From: Verrucomicrobiia bacterium
GTDB lineage: Bacteria; Verrucomicrobiota; Verrucomicrobiia; Verrucomicrobiales; Akkermansiaceae
Reading direction: 5' to 3'
DNA length: 54,483 bases
Assembly: GCA_030432565.1 (NCBI GenBank)
Contig: JAUIGV010000035.1
Location: 1 to 54,483 of the forward strand
Each line of letters begins with the position of its first letter. Position 1 is the stretch's first letter. The position numbers and the translations under genes are program-made. The notes beneath the pieces are model-generated. The model searched no databases, was not told the origin of the DNA, and saw only the letters and a list, made by a program, of their open reading frames with translations. Below, one piece after another: positions 16,105-23,942 of the stretch.

Positions 16105-17664
16105 ATGTCCGATCTCCCCTCGCTTCGAGCCCGCCTTGCAGAGGTTTCCCACAAACCGGGGGTATATCTGCATAAGGACCGGTTGGGCTCGATTATTTAT
16201 GTGGGCAAGGCGAGGGATTTGCGGAAGCGGCTGAGCAGCTATTTTATGCCATCAGGCAAGACCCGGGCGGATCGAAAGACCCGCGCACTCATTGACTCGA
16301 TTTGTGACTTTGAGGTTCATGAGGTCCGGAATGAGCAGGAAGCACTTTTGCTGGAGGGAAAGCTTATCAAGCAGTACCGGCCCCGCTACAATGTAAGCTT
16401 TCGGGACGACAAGAGGTTTCTCCTGGTTAAAGTCAACCTTGATGATCCATGGCCGAAGTTTCAGACGACGCGGCTCAAAAAGAGCGACGGAGCGCGTTAC
16501 TTCGGTCCGTTCGCTCATTCGGGTGCCTTAAGAGCCACTGTTGCCTGGTTAAACAAGGAGTTCGGACTTCGCAGTTGTCGCCCTCGAAATCCGGGAGAGC
16601 AGGACTACAAGCACTGCAATGCCGATGTCATCCGGAATTGCATGGCGCCATGCGTGGCAAAGGTGGAACGTGGGGAGTATCTTGAGCAACTTGAGCAGGC
16701 TTGCGATTTATTGAGCGGGAAAGGTAAGCGGGAGCGGCTCAAGAGTCTGAAGGTGGAAATGGAGCAGGCGGCGGTGAAGTTGGATTTTGAGAAGGCAGCG
16801 AGACTGCGTGACGTGATTGTGAACCTGGAACGCGCGCTGAGCCCAACGAGGCAGTTCACCCGCGGGCGGGGAGTGCCGACGACGGTGCAGCCGACCGAGG
16901 ATCTGGCGGAGTTGGGTGACTGGCTTTCGCTGGATGGTCCGCCGACGATCATGGAGTGCTTCGACATTTCCAATATTTCATCGACTCACATTGTGGCCTC
17001 AATGGTGCGTTTTAAGAATGGTTTGCCGGACAACCAAAACTACCGGCAATACCGGATCAAGACGGTGGACGGGCAGGATGATTTTGCAAGTATGGCGGAA
17101 GTCGTACGTCGTCGCTACGGGAGGATCCTGCAGGAGAACATGGAGGCCAACCCGGAAGTGGCGGAGTCGACCCAGGAGAGCCACGTCGAGACCTTGCGTC
17201 GATTGGCGGCGGAGGGGAAGAGTCCGGTGACCTTGCCAGATTTGGTCATTGTGGATGGCGGCAAGGGGCAGCTTAGTGTTTCGGTGGCCGAGTTGCAGCG
17301 TCTTGGGTTGGGTGGCTTGCCGATCTGTGGACTGGCGAAGCAGCGGGAGGAGATTTTTTTCCCAGGCGAAAGCGAGCCCGTGCTCATTCCACATGACCGG
17401 GGTGCTCTCAAGCTGATGCAGCGGATTCGGGATGAAGCCCACCGCTTTGCAAATCGCTATAATGAGTTGCTTTTGCGAAAGCGGGTGAAGGAAAGTCTTC
17501 TGGATGATTGTCCGGGGATCTCACCGGCAAAGAAAAAAGCTTTGTTAAGGCGATTTGGATCAGTGGCTCGAATCAAGGAAGCGAGAGTCGACCAAATTGC
17601 CGGGATGTCAGGTTTCTCGGTGAAATCCGCCGAGGGAATTTTGGCCTGGCTGAAACGCGATTGA
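16105..17664 (+). CDS. uvrC: Excinuclease ABC subunit C
   Basis: Makes both incisions flanking a DNA lesion during nucleotide excision repair with UvrA and UvrB. The ATG at 16105 gives 519 residues and the expected N-terminus (RARLAEVSHKPGVYLHKD). The GIY-YIG nuclease domain is at about 10-90 (GVYLHKD and IIYVGKARDLRKR). A UVR/UvrB-binding segment lies near 205-240 (VKLDFEKAARLRDVI). The RNase H-like second nuclease has its acidic residues in ECFDISN, GQDDFASM and VDGGKGQ plus His in RDEAHRFANRY. Helix-hairpin-helix motifs close the protein. It is about 80 residues shorter than typical UvrC, mostly between the UVR and second nuclease domains, with no catalytic residue obviously lost. Confidence 0.94.
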   Translation: MSDLPSLRARLAEVSHKPGVYLHKDRLGSIIYVGKARDLRKRLSSYFMPSGKTRADRKTRALIDSICDFEVHEVRNEQEALLLEGKLIKQYRPRYNVSFRDDKRFLLVKVNLDDPWPKFQTTRLKKSDGARYFGPFAHSGALRATVAWLNKEFGLRSCRPRNPGEQDYKHCNADVIRNCMAPCVAKVERGEYLEQLEQACDLLSGKGKRERLKSLKVEMEQAAVKLDFEKAARLRDVIVNLERALSPTRQFTRGRGVPTTVQPTEDLAELGDWLSLDGPPTIMECFDISNISSTHIVASMVRFKNGLPDNQNYRQYRIKTVDGQDDFASMAEVVRRRYGRILQENMEANPEVAESTQESHVETLRRLAAEGKSPVTLPDLVIVDGGKGQLSVSVAELQRLGLGGLPICGLAKQREEIFFPGESEPVLIPHDRGALKLMQRIRDEAHRFANRYNELLLRKRVKESLLDDCPGISPAKKKALLRRFGSVARIKEARVDQIAGMSGFSVKSAEGILAWLKRD

Positions 17665-17867
17665 GCTACCGTTGCTCGTGGTGGAACACGAATTGATGGG
17701 TTGGCGAGTCATTGCAAACACCTTCCTGTGAGACGTGGTTTTGGTCGTGCGACCCCCGGCAGGTTTTGCGATAGTTGGCACCCGAAGCAATCTCGGGTTC
17801 TGATGTTTTTGCCAAGTCGGATGGCAGGGGAATCCGGTTTTGTTTTTCCGGAGTTTCCCAATGCCCT

Positions 17868-19097
17868 TTACTTTTGCAGGCAGAAGAGGAATTCCTGACG
17901 ATTCCCCCGATCGACCTTGCCAACGCGGAGGAAGAGCTGATTGTCCAAGGCTACGGGGCTGGCATAAGTGTCATCCCCCAGAGTGTTTTCGGCGATCTTT
18001 TGGAATCCCTCTCCGGACGCTTTGAAGATCACGGTGGTGCCATTCTTAAGAGTGGCATAGATGTGACCACCGACTGCAAGCGGCGAGGCCATGACTCCCC
18101 GACGGCCTATTTTTTCGGACCACTTCTTTTCCCCTGTTTTGGCATCCCAGCAATAGGCCCGTCCATCATCGGCGATGGCATAAATCAGGTTGCTGTGAGA
18201 AAGGAGAGATTGCTCGTAGCAGACGACTTTGTTTTGCCAAACCTTCGTTCCGGTTCCGTCTGCTTTCACCGCGGCAGTTTCTTTCTCTGGAAAGCCGCCA
18301 CTGGCGAAGATCATGTCATCGGTCCAAACGATGGTACCGCACATGGACTTGGCTCCGGCTTCGGTTTCCCAGTTCAGTTTTCCGGTAGCGGGTTGGTAGC
18401 TGGAGAATTTATTGATCCCGGAGATGAGGAGTTGTTCTTCACCTCCGACAGTGGCGACGACGGGTGTGGCCCAGTAGTCATGACCGGCGCGCGGGGTTTT
18501 CCAAACCTCCCTGCCATCGGAGGTCTTTAGGGCTGTTAGGAATCCTCCCTCTTTGGTGCCAATCACCACGATGAGACTCTCTTGATAGAGAACAGGAGTT
18601 GATCCAAATCCGAATTGGTAGGAGGGGAGGTAGTCTCCCACGGTTTTTGACCAGATAATCTTTCCATCGCGTGAAACGGCGGTGACTTTGATTTTTTCCT
18701 CGTTCTGGAAGGTAACAAGAACATTGTTTCCATCCCACTGGGCGGAGGCTGAAGCGGCGGAGTTTTCAGGGTGAAGTTGTGCGGGGAATCCTCCTTTGTG
18801 GATGATCTTGTTCCAGAGCACTTTGCCTGTCTTGCGATCGAGACAAAGCAGAGATTGGGTCGACGTGTTCTTTTCGGCAGTGGTTAGGTAAATCTTCCCG
18901 TCGACAAAAATTGGAGTGGAGTGGCCACGGCCCGGAATGGGCGTTTTCCAAGCGACGTTTTTTTCCTCCGACCATTCGACGGGTGGCGTGGCTTCCTTTG
19001 AGGCGTGATTGTTTTGATCAGGGCCCCGCCACTGGGGCCAGTCCTTGGCGTGTAAGAGAGCGGCGCTGAGATAGAAGAGAACGGACGTGATTTTCAT
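17868..19097 (-). CDS. Exported PQQ-like beta-propeller repeat protein (BamB-like)
   Basis: A 409-residue protein with a signal peptide (MKITSVLFYLSAALLHA) followed by DWPQWRGPDQNN, a mature start frequent in PQQ-repeat proteins of Planctomycetes and Verrucomicrobia. Beta-propeller blades can be seen as repeated strands with Trp near their ends: LLCLDRKTGKVLWNK, VTAVSRDGKIIWSK, LTALKTSDGREVWK, QPATGKLNWE, YCWDAKTGEKKW. The fold alone does not show enzyme activity: relatives include BamB of the outer-membrane assembly complex and quinoprotein dehydrogenases, but no dehydrogenase acid/metal site is evident. It is divergent from the BASS transporter gene. Confidence 0.82.
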   Translation of the reverse strand: MKITSVLFYLSAALLHAKDWPQWRGPDQNNHASKEATPPVEWSEEKNVAWKTPIPGRGHSTPIFVDGKIYLTTAEKNTSTQSLLCLDRKTGKVLWNKIIHKGGFPAQLHPENSAASASAQWDGNNVLVTFQNEEKIKVTAVSRDGKIIWSKTVGDYLPSYQFGFGSTPVLYQESLIVVIGTKEGGFLTALKTSDGREVWKTPRAGHDYWATPVVATVGGEEQLLISGINKFSSYQPATGKLNWETEAGAKSMCGTIVWTDDMIFASGGFPEKETAAVKADGTGTKVWQNKVVCYEQSLLSHSNLIYAIADDGRAYCWDAKTGEKKWSEKIGRRGVMASPLAVGGHIYATLKNGTTVIFKASGEGFQKIAENTLGDDTYASPVALDNQLFLRVGKVDRGNRQEFLFCLQK

Positions 19098-19242
19098 AAT
19101 TGGCGCGGGGCTGGTGCCACGGGGATCTTACGTTCGAGAGAGCAGATTTCCATCGAAAGATTGTTTTAGGTAAGCCAGTCGTTGACCCAGCATTCGCGGT
19201 TTGAACGGGAATGCGGCCTTGGCAAGGAAGCTGGTATTCCGG

Positions 19243-20211
19243 ATGCTGGCGCGAGTGAGCGCTCGTTTGGTGAATCTTTTTTGGCTTTGGACCCTGCTTG
19301 GGACGGGGTGGGCATGGTTTTTTCCGGAGCACTTTACTTGGTTTCTGGGGATGATTCCAGGGACGGAGCTGAAGTGGATTCCGGTCGGCCTGGGGATCAT
19401 TATGCTGGGAATGGGAATGACGCTGACTTTCGCAGATTTTCGGGAGGTTTTAGAGATGCCAAGCTGGGTGGGCTTGGGGGTTTCGGCACAGTTCATTATC
19501 ATGCCTTTGATCGGGTGGAGTGTTGCGACGGCCTTCGCGCTGCCGGATCAATTCAAACTTGGAATCATCCTGGTAAGTTGCTGTCCGGGAGGAACGGCGT
19601 CGAATGTGGTGACTTATTTGGCGCGCGGAAATCTTGCGCTGAGCGTCATGATGACGATGGGCTCGACTCTGCTGGCGATTGGAATGACGCCGTATCTGAC
19701 GAAGGCCTATGCTTCGGCAATTCTGGAGGTGAATGCCTGGAAGATGGTGGTTTCGATGGTGATGATCGTTCTGCTGCCGATTGTGGTCGGACTGGTATTA
19801 AATTCAATGGCAGGAAAGAAGTTGGAGGCGATCAAGAAGATTTCGCCGCTAGTTTCGGTCGTGGTGATTGTGCTGATTGTTGCCGCAGTGGTGGGGGCAA
19901 CGAAGCCGGGAATTTTGGCTCATTGGCAGACCCTGCTTCCGGCCGTTTTTTTGGTGCATGCCTTCGGGTTTGGTCTTGGGTATTTTTGGGGAAGGATTTT
20001 TGGGCTGAAGGAAAGGGAATGCCGGACCTTTTCGATCGAGGTGGGGATGCAGAATTCCGGACTTGGTTCCGAACTGGCTAAGACTCATTTCACCCTCTTG
20101 GCGGCGGCCCCGTGTGCCATCTCGGCATTCTACCATTGTATGATCGGAAGCTTTTTGGCGAGCCTGTGGAGGCGACGGGTTCCATCAAAAGAGGATTTAG
20201 AGGTGTCATAG
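19243..20211 (+). CDS. Bile acid:sodium symporter (BASS) family transporter
   Basis: A polytopic membrane protein of about 322 residues with nine to ten hydrophobic segments. The hallmark CCPGGTASNVVTYLARGN (about residues 110-127) is the crossed-helix sodium/substrate site of BASS proteins, and SIEVGMQNSGLGSELA (about 262-277) is the second signature. BASS members co-transport sodium with organic anions such as pantoate, pyruvate or bile acids; the substrate is open. I start at the ATG at 19243, with AAGGAAG about 13 bp upstream; an in-frame TTG at 19201 would add 14 residues. The gene stands alone, divergent from the PQQ-repeat gene. Confidence 0.88.
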   Translation: MLARVSARLVNLFWLWTLLGTGWAWFFPEHFTWFLGMIPGTELKWIPVGLGIIMLGMGMTLTFADFREVLEMPSWVGLGVSAQFIIMPLIGWSVATAFALPDQFKLGIILVSCCPGGTASNVVTYLARGNLALSVMMTMGSTLLAIGMTPYLTKAYASAILEVNAWKMVVSMVMIVLLPIVVGLVLNSMAGKKLEAIKKISPLVSVVVIVLIVAAVVGATKPGILAHWQTLLPAVFLVHAFGFGLGYFWGRIFGLKERECRTFSIEVGMQNSGLGSELAKTHFTLLAAAPCAISAFYHCMIGSFLASLWRRRVPSKEDLEVS

Positions 20212-20409
20212 GAGGTCTTGGCGTTTTCGCGAAGATCCGGTGAATGATCGATCAGGTCTATCTAATGGACCGGGAAGATCGCGGGAAGAAGTCAGCACCC
20301 CTTCGAAAATCAGAGGTGATTCGAAGGAGGCCTGCTGCTCCGGCTCCGAGGCGCTTCCGTTCCGAAGTGTTATTAGCTTTGGCGTTGGAATCGAAGGTCG
20401 GGAGCCCCT

Positions 20410-21549
20410 TCACTCTTCATGAAAGTTTGGATCGAGGCGGTGGGTGTAGTCGGGAAAGTTGAGTTTGATGCTTTCCGTTGGTGGGGTGTTTTTGGGAGGG
20501 GTTGGGAAAGTTGAAGTTTTTTTCTTCAGGCAATTGTCGGTAAAAGCGTGGAGGAAATTGAGGAGGTCGGTGATTTCGTCGTCGTTGAGGCCGAGGTTTC
20601 CGAGGTCGTCGTGGTTGACGGTTTCGGGGTAGTCGGTGACGCCCCAGCGCTCTGGTTCGAGGTCGCGTTTGTTGTAGAATTCCAGGACCTCGCGCAGGGT
20701 TTTGATCGAGCCGTTGTGAAGATAAGGCGGAGTGAGTTCGACGTTTCGAAGGCTTGGTGCTCGAAATTTCCCGAGGTCGTCAGGATCTCCGGTGACAGCG
20801 AAGAGGCCGGGGTCCTTCTTTCCGATGGCCGGGGCTCCGAGGTTGTCAAAGCCGAAGTCGGAGAGGAGTGGTTGGTTCCAGTTTTGAGGTTCGAGGAAGT
20901 GACAGTCGGCGCAGCCGCCGGAGTTTTTATAGATATCGAGTCCTCGTTTTTGTGATAGGGAGAGGGCGTTCTTCTCTCCGGCCTGGTATCGGTCGAAGGG
21001 AGAGTCGAAGGGTCGGAAGGTAGGAGACTTTAGAAACTCAACCAGAGCGCGATAGACGAGGTAGTTGAGTGGACCGTCGTTCTTGAGAGCTTCTGGTGGG
21101 AATCTGTCCTTATAATTGGATTGGCGGATTCGTTGGGCGAGTTCGGCTTTGTTTTTGAGGTTCATTTCATGGGCCTCAAAGAAGGGTTGGCTCACTTGCG
21201 CGAAGAGGTCTTTGGCCCGGCCGTCCTGAAAAAGGCCCCCTTCCCAGGCGAAGATTTCGGTTCCGTCGGGGAGCAGAATATCTTCGTATGCGAAGGGAGG
21301 GATGAGCGCCGCATACATCAGCGACGGGGCGTTTCGCTTGCCGGAGAGAGCGGGGTTGGCGCCGGGAGAAACGCGTCTGGGGTCCGCAAAAGCGTGGTCA
21401 GATTGGTGACATGACAGACACGACTGGCCGGGTGGATTCGAGAGTGTGGGATCCGTGAAAACAAGACGCCCGATCTCAGCGAGATCGGGCGTGGCTTGGG
21501 AGAAACTGAAGGATGCAAGTGAGAGGTAGAGAAAAATCCGAGCAAGCAT
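20410..21549 (-). CDS. Di-haem cytochrome c peroxidase (CCP/MauG family), exported
   Basis: A 379-residue protein from the ATG at 21549 (MLARIFLYLSLASFSFS, a signal peptide); upstream codons in frame overlap the sodN gene and look like read-through. It has two haem c sites, C44-LSC-H48 and C213-ADC-H217, as in bacterial CCP and MauG. It also has the family segment LRNVELTPPYLHNGSIKTL near the C-terminus. CCPs reduce hydrogen peroxide in the periplasm with electrons from small cytochromes; MauG-like members oxidise other targets instead. The gene begins 16 bp after the stop of sodN on the same strand. SodN makes peroxide, so a detoxifying CCP role is the most economical reading. Confidence 0.85.
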   Translation of the reverse strand: MLARIFLYLSLASFSFSQATPDLAEIGRLVFTDPTLSNPPGQSCLSCHQSDHAFADPRRVSPGANPALSGKRNAPSLMYAALIPPFAYEDILLPDGTEIFAWEGGLFQDGRAKDLFAQVSQPFFEAHEMNLKNKAELAQRIRQSNYKDRFPPEALKNDGPLNYLVYRALVEFLKSPTFRPFDSPFDRYQAGEKNALSLSQKRGLDIYKNSGGCADCHFLEPQNWNQPLLSDFGFDNLGAPAIGKKDPGLFAVTGDPDDLGKFRAPSLRNVELTPPYLHNGSIKTLREVLEFYNKRDLEPERWGVTDYPETVNHDDLGNLGLNDDEITDLLNFLHAFTDNCLKKKTSTFPTPPKNTPPTESIKLNFPDYTHRLDPNFHEE

Positions 21550-21565
21550 CCTGGAGCAAAGGTGA

Positions 21566-22018
21566 CTACTTTTTGGTGCCAAAATGCTTCTCGAAGTCGT
21601 GCATGAGGTCGTGGAGCGCAGCGACATTCTTGGCATCGGTGGACTGTTTGCATTTCATCGCAGTGACGATGACTTTGTGGCAAAGAGTGAGTTTGGCGAG
21701 GTAGGTTTCCTTGTCGGATTCTGCTTCGGCGAGCTTGAGGCGCTGGGCGAGGAAGTAGTTCAGGACTTTCTCCTGAATCGCCTGAGCGTGAGACTCCTTG
21801 TTGGTGATCCAACGGGTCAACTGGTGGGCGTTTTTGGATGGGTCTTTGGAGAGTTCGATGATCTGTTTTGATGCTTTTTCAATGGTCTCGAAGTCGGTGT
21901 GCATGGACTCAATGACATTGTCATCATTATAGATGCCGCAGGGGATCTGGCAGTGGGCTGAGATCGTAGCGGGAGCGAGGAAGGAAAGGGCGCAGAATGC
22001 TAGAATTGATTTTTTCAT
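21566..22018 (-). CDS. sodN: Nickel superoxide dismutase with Sec signal peptide
   Basis: A 150-residue precursor. After the signal peptide (residues 1-21, cleavage after ISA) comes HCQIPCGIY, which is the nickel hook of Ni-SOD (H-C-x-x-P-C-G-x-Y). His22, Cys23 and Cys27 correspond to His1, Cys2 and Cys6, the nickel ligands, and Tyr30 to Tyr9. The helical remainder (for example IQEKVLNYFLAQRLK, and DLMHDFEKHF at the end) fits the four-helix bundle. Ni-SOD needs a free N-terminal His, which in Streptomyces comes from a separate protease. Here signal peptidase cut at the predicted site would expose it directly, and no sodX-like gene is adjacent. It is the first gene of a two-gene unit with the di-haem peroxidase. 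Confidence 0.93.
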   Translation of the reverse strand: MKKSILAFCALSFLAPATISAHCQIPCGIYNDDNVIESMHTDFETIEKASKQIIELSKDPSKNAHQLTRWITNKESHAQAIQEKVLNYFLAQRLKLAEAESDKETYLAKLTLCHKVIVTAMKCKQSTDAKNVAALHDLMHDFEKHFGTKK

Positions 22019-22060
22019 GTCGTGGACAGGTTAACTGATCAGAACAAAGGCGCAAGATAC

Positions 22061-22107
22061 GAAAAGGGCCCCGGACTGCAGGGAAGCGGGCTGGGGCAAC
22101 CGGGCCG
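22061..22107 (-). terminator. Possible terminator after the yegP-like gene
   Basis: Read on the minus strand, GGCCCGG pairs with CCGGGGCC (one bulged G) around a loop of about 25 nt, followed by CTTTTCG. It sits between the yegP-like gene and sodN. The loop is long and the T tract short, so it could instead be part of the sodN leader. Confidence 0.35.
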
Positions 22108-22115
22108 ATTGATTT

Positions 22116-22442
22116 CTAGGCTGTGAGGTCTTTGGTGTCGCCACCACAATTCCTGCCAACCGACGAAATGCCATTGTCCCGCCCGGATTCAGTCTTGTAT
22201 TGCTGGGACTGTCCGATGATCTGGCCGTTTCCTGCTTTGAGGACAAAGTAGAATTTGCCGTTGGAGGCTTCCTTTTTTTCGAAGTTGGATTCATCGCCAC
22301 CATTTTTGGCAACGGAGGCGATTCCATTCTCGGCACCCTTTTTATCAGCATAGCCTTGAGACTGCATGATGATTTCGCCGTTCTGGGCTTTGAGGCGGAA
22401 GTGGTATTTCCCGGTTTTTTCGCTTTGGAAGAGTTCGTACAT
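22116..22442 (-). CDS. YegP-like DUF1508 protein, two tandem repeats
   Basis: A 108-residue protein made of two DUF1508 repeats: KYHFRLKAQNGEIIMQSQGY then GIASVAKNG, and KFYFVLKAGNGQIIGQSQQY then GISSVGRN. Each repeat is a beta-sheet plus helix unit of about 50 residues, as in E. coli YegP. No enzyme activity is known for the family. There is no signal peptide, so it should be cytoplasmic. It is transcribed toward sodN but separated from it by a possible terminator. Confidence 0.9.
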   Translation of the reverse strand: MYELFQSEKTGKYHFRLKAQNGEIIMQSQGYADKKGAENGIASVAKNGGDESNFEKKEASNGKFYFVLKAGNGQIIGQSQQYKTESGRDNGISSVGRNCGGDTKDLTA

Positions 22443-22489
22443 TTTCGTTAGGATTTTCCGGGTAAGGAAAAAACAAATCGGGTCTTTTG

Positions 22490-23173
22490 TCAGGGAAAAC
22501 TTTTCCTAAGTTCATGCAGGAAAATCGCTGAGGCGGAAGCGACGTTCAGCGAATCGGTCCCGCGTGACATGGGAAGGTGAACGAGCTGGTCGCACAGGGA
22601 TTCGATGGTCCCGCTCAGGCCGAAGTCTTCCGGTCCGAGGAGAAGGGCAATTTTTCCAGAGATGGAAGGGAGGTTGCAGATTGGGATGGAATCCTTCGAC
22701 AGACTGGTGCCCAAAATGGTGTGGGTTTTGCTCAATTCAGCAAGATCTGAGAGAAGGTCGGGAGATCGTCGGACGGGCAGACGGAAGAGGTTTCCCGCAG
22801 AGGCACGAATGGCCTTGGCGTTGAACGGCGAAGCTCCCTTCCCGAGGATGATACCGGCTCCATCGAGTGCGGCGGTGTTGCGGATGATGGTTCCAAGGTT
22901 CCCGGGGTCGGCGATCTCGGGGAGGACGACGAGAGTTCCCTCGCTCATCGCCGATAGTGGTGGGTTTTCTGGTTTACGTGCGATCGCGAGATACCCACGG
23001 TGAAAGTGAAATCCGAGGAGGGATGAGGCTTCCTCCCGCGAAATGTCGTCGCCAATACGAATGATTTTTTCCACAAGGTAAGAGGACTCCTGAAGGCGCT
23101 CGACGGGAAGCTGACCCTCGACGATGAAGTGAGTCCCGGTTTCTCGAGCCGACAGCAATGACTTCCAGTCCAT
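22490..23173 (-). CDS. TrmH/SpoU family RNA 2'-O-methyltransferase
   Basis: A 227-residue SPOUT methyltransferase. The three SPOUT motifs are visible: LPEIADPGNLGTIIRNTAAL (motif 1 with the conserved Asn-Arg), IALLLGPEDFGLSGTIESL (motif 2) and HLPMSRGTDSLNVASASAIF (motif 3), which form the trefoil-knot AdoMet site. The N-terminal 90 residues resemble the L30e-like substrate-binding part of rRNA methyltransferases such as RlmB (for example VEGQLPVERLQESSYLVEKI). It probably methylates ribose in rRNA or tRNA; the exact site cannot be read. The gene lies 12 bp downstream of the lipoprotein gene on the same strand. Confidence 0.87.
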   Translation of the reverse strand: MDWKSLLSARETGTHFIVEGQLPVERLQESSYLVEKIIRIGDDISREEASSLLGFHFHRGYLAIARKPENPPLSAMSEGTLVVLPEIADPGNLGTIIRNTAALDGAGIILGKGASPFNAKAIRASAGNLFRLPVRRSPDLLSDLAELSKTHTILGTSLSKDSIPICNLPSISGKIALLLGPEDFGLSGTIESLCDQLVHLPMSRGTDSLNVASASAIFLHELRKSFP

Positions 23174-23185
23174 ATAAACGCTGCC

Positions 23186-23941
23186 TTATGGAGTTTTTCG
23201 GGCTTTGCAGGTTTGAATCACCTGCTCCCAGGAAAAGTCCTTGCGGAGCATGTCAGCGAGGAATTGATCCTTGGGCGACAATCGCGAGACGTTTGAGAGG
23301 TTTTTTGGCTGGGTGAGGCGTGAAAAGAGGTGGTGCCTGATCTTCGATTTGCTGACGGTTTTTTTACCGTAGCCGGAGGGCTCGTTCGCGGACCACCAGG
23401 TCACGGTGGTTGGAGTTTGCGAGAGATAGACGACGAGGTGTCCACTTTCCTTGCCACCAATGGCTTCGGTCCACCAGAGCTTGAGAAAGTCGCCCGGCCG
23501 GGCGTGGTCGAAGGAAGTGAAGCTGATCCCGCAGTTCAGGTCGGCGAAGAGCTTGGCTGTTCCAGGGCCGTTGGCATTCCAGCGGCCGAAGACCTCCTCT
23601 CCGTCTTTCACATCGAGATTAGCCAGACGGTTGAGTGAAGTTTTGGGGAGAGAGTTCGTCCAGCCAAGTTTTTCGATAGTCCGAAGGAAAACAAGGTAGG
23701 TGGCGCCAGAACAGAAGGTTGGACCTGTTTTTGCGAGGTCTTGTTTGAAGGTGCGGTTTTGGTGGGAAACGCTGGCTGCAAGTCGATCAACGGCCGCTTG
23801 GGAGGCGTCGTATCCCTTGCCCGCGGGCATGCTGCGGACTGCGGAAAGAACTTCAGAGTTCACGGTGCGCGAGGTCGCCGGTAGTTCGACCTGGGCACAG
23901 GAGGGGAGGACGATCAAGAAGGCTGGAAGAAGGATTTTCAT
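23186..23941 (-). CDS. Putative lipoprotein with NlpC/P60- or CHAP-like cysteine peptidase layout
   Basis: A 251-residue protein not assigned to a named family. The start MKILLPAFLIVLPSC has a lipobox-like L-P-S-C15, so it is probably a lipoprotein. A Cys in KTGPTFCSGATYLVF (Cys77) opens a helix. ARPGDFLKLWW (about 147-157) and ESGHLVVYLS (His168) follow in the order and spacing of papain-fold NlpC/P60 or CHAP enzymes, with Asn186 as a possible third residue. These enzymes cut peptidoglycan peptides, but this assignment is from motif order only. It lies directly downstream of the split methionine synthase: one base separates the two ORFs. Confidence 0.6.
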   Translation of the reverse strand: MKILLPAFLIVLPSCAQVELPATSRTVNSEVLSAVRSMPAGKGYDASQAAVDRLAASVSHQNRTFKQDLAKTGPTFCSGATYLVFLRTIEKLGWTNSLPKTSLNRLANLDVKDGEEVFGRWNANGPGTAKLFADLNCGISFTSFDHARPGDFLKLWWTEAIGGKESGHLVVYLSQTPTTVTWWSANEPSGYGKKTVSKSKIRHHLFSRLTQPKNLSNVSRLSPKDQFLADMLRKDFSWEQVIQTCKARKTP

Positions 23942-23942
23942 G

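Noticed and set aside
17666-17923. A minus-strand 85-codon frame between uvrC and the PQQ-repeat gene.
   Set aside because: Its start lies within the PQQ-repeat gene and the translation matches no family. It is more likely chance in a 203-bp convergent gap. I see no gene there.
20244-20462. A 72-codon plus-strand frame between the BASS gene and the di-haem peroxidase gene.
   Set aside because: Arg-rich chance composition, overlap with the peroxidase C-terminus, no ribosome site and no family resemblance.
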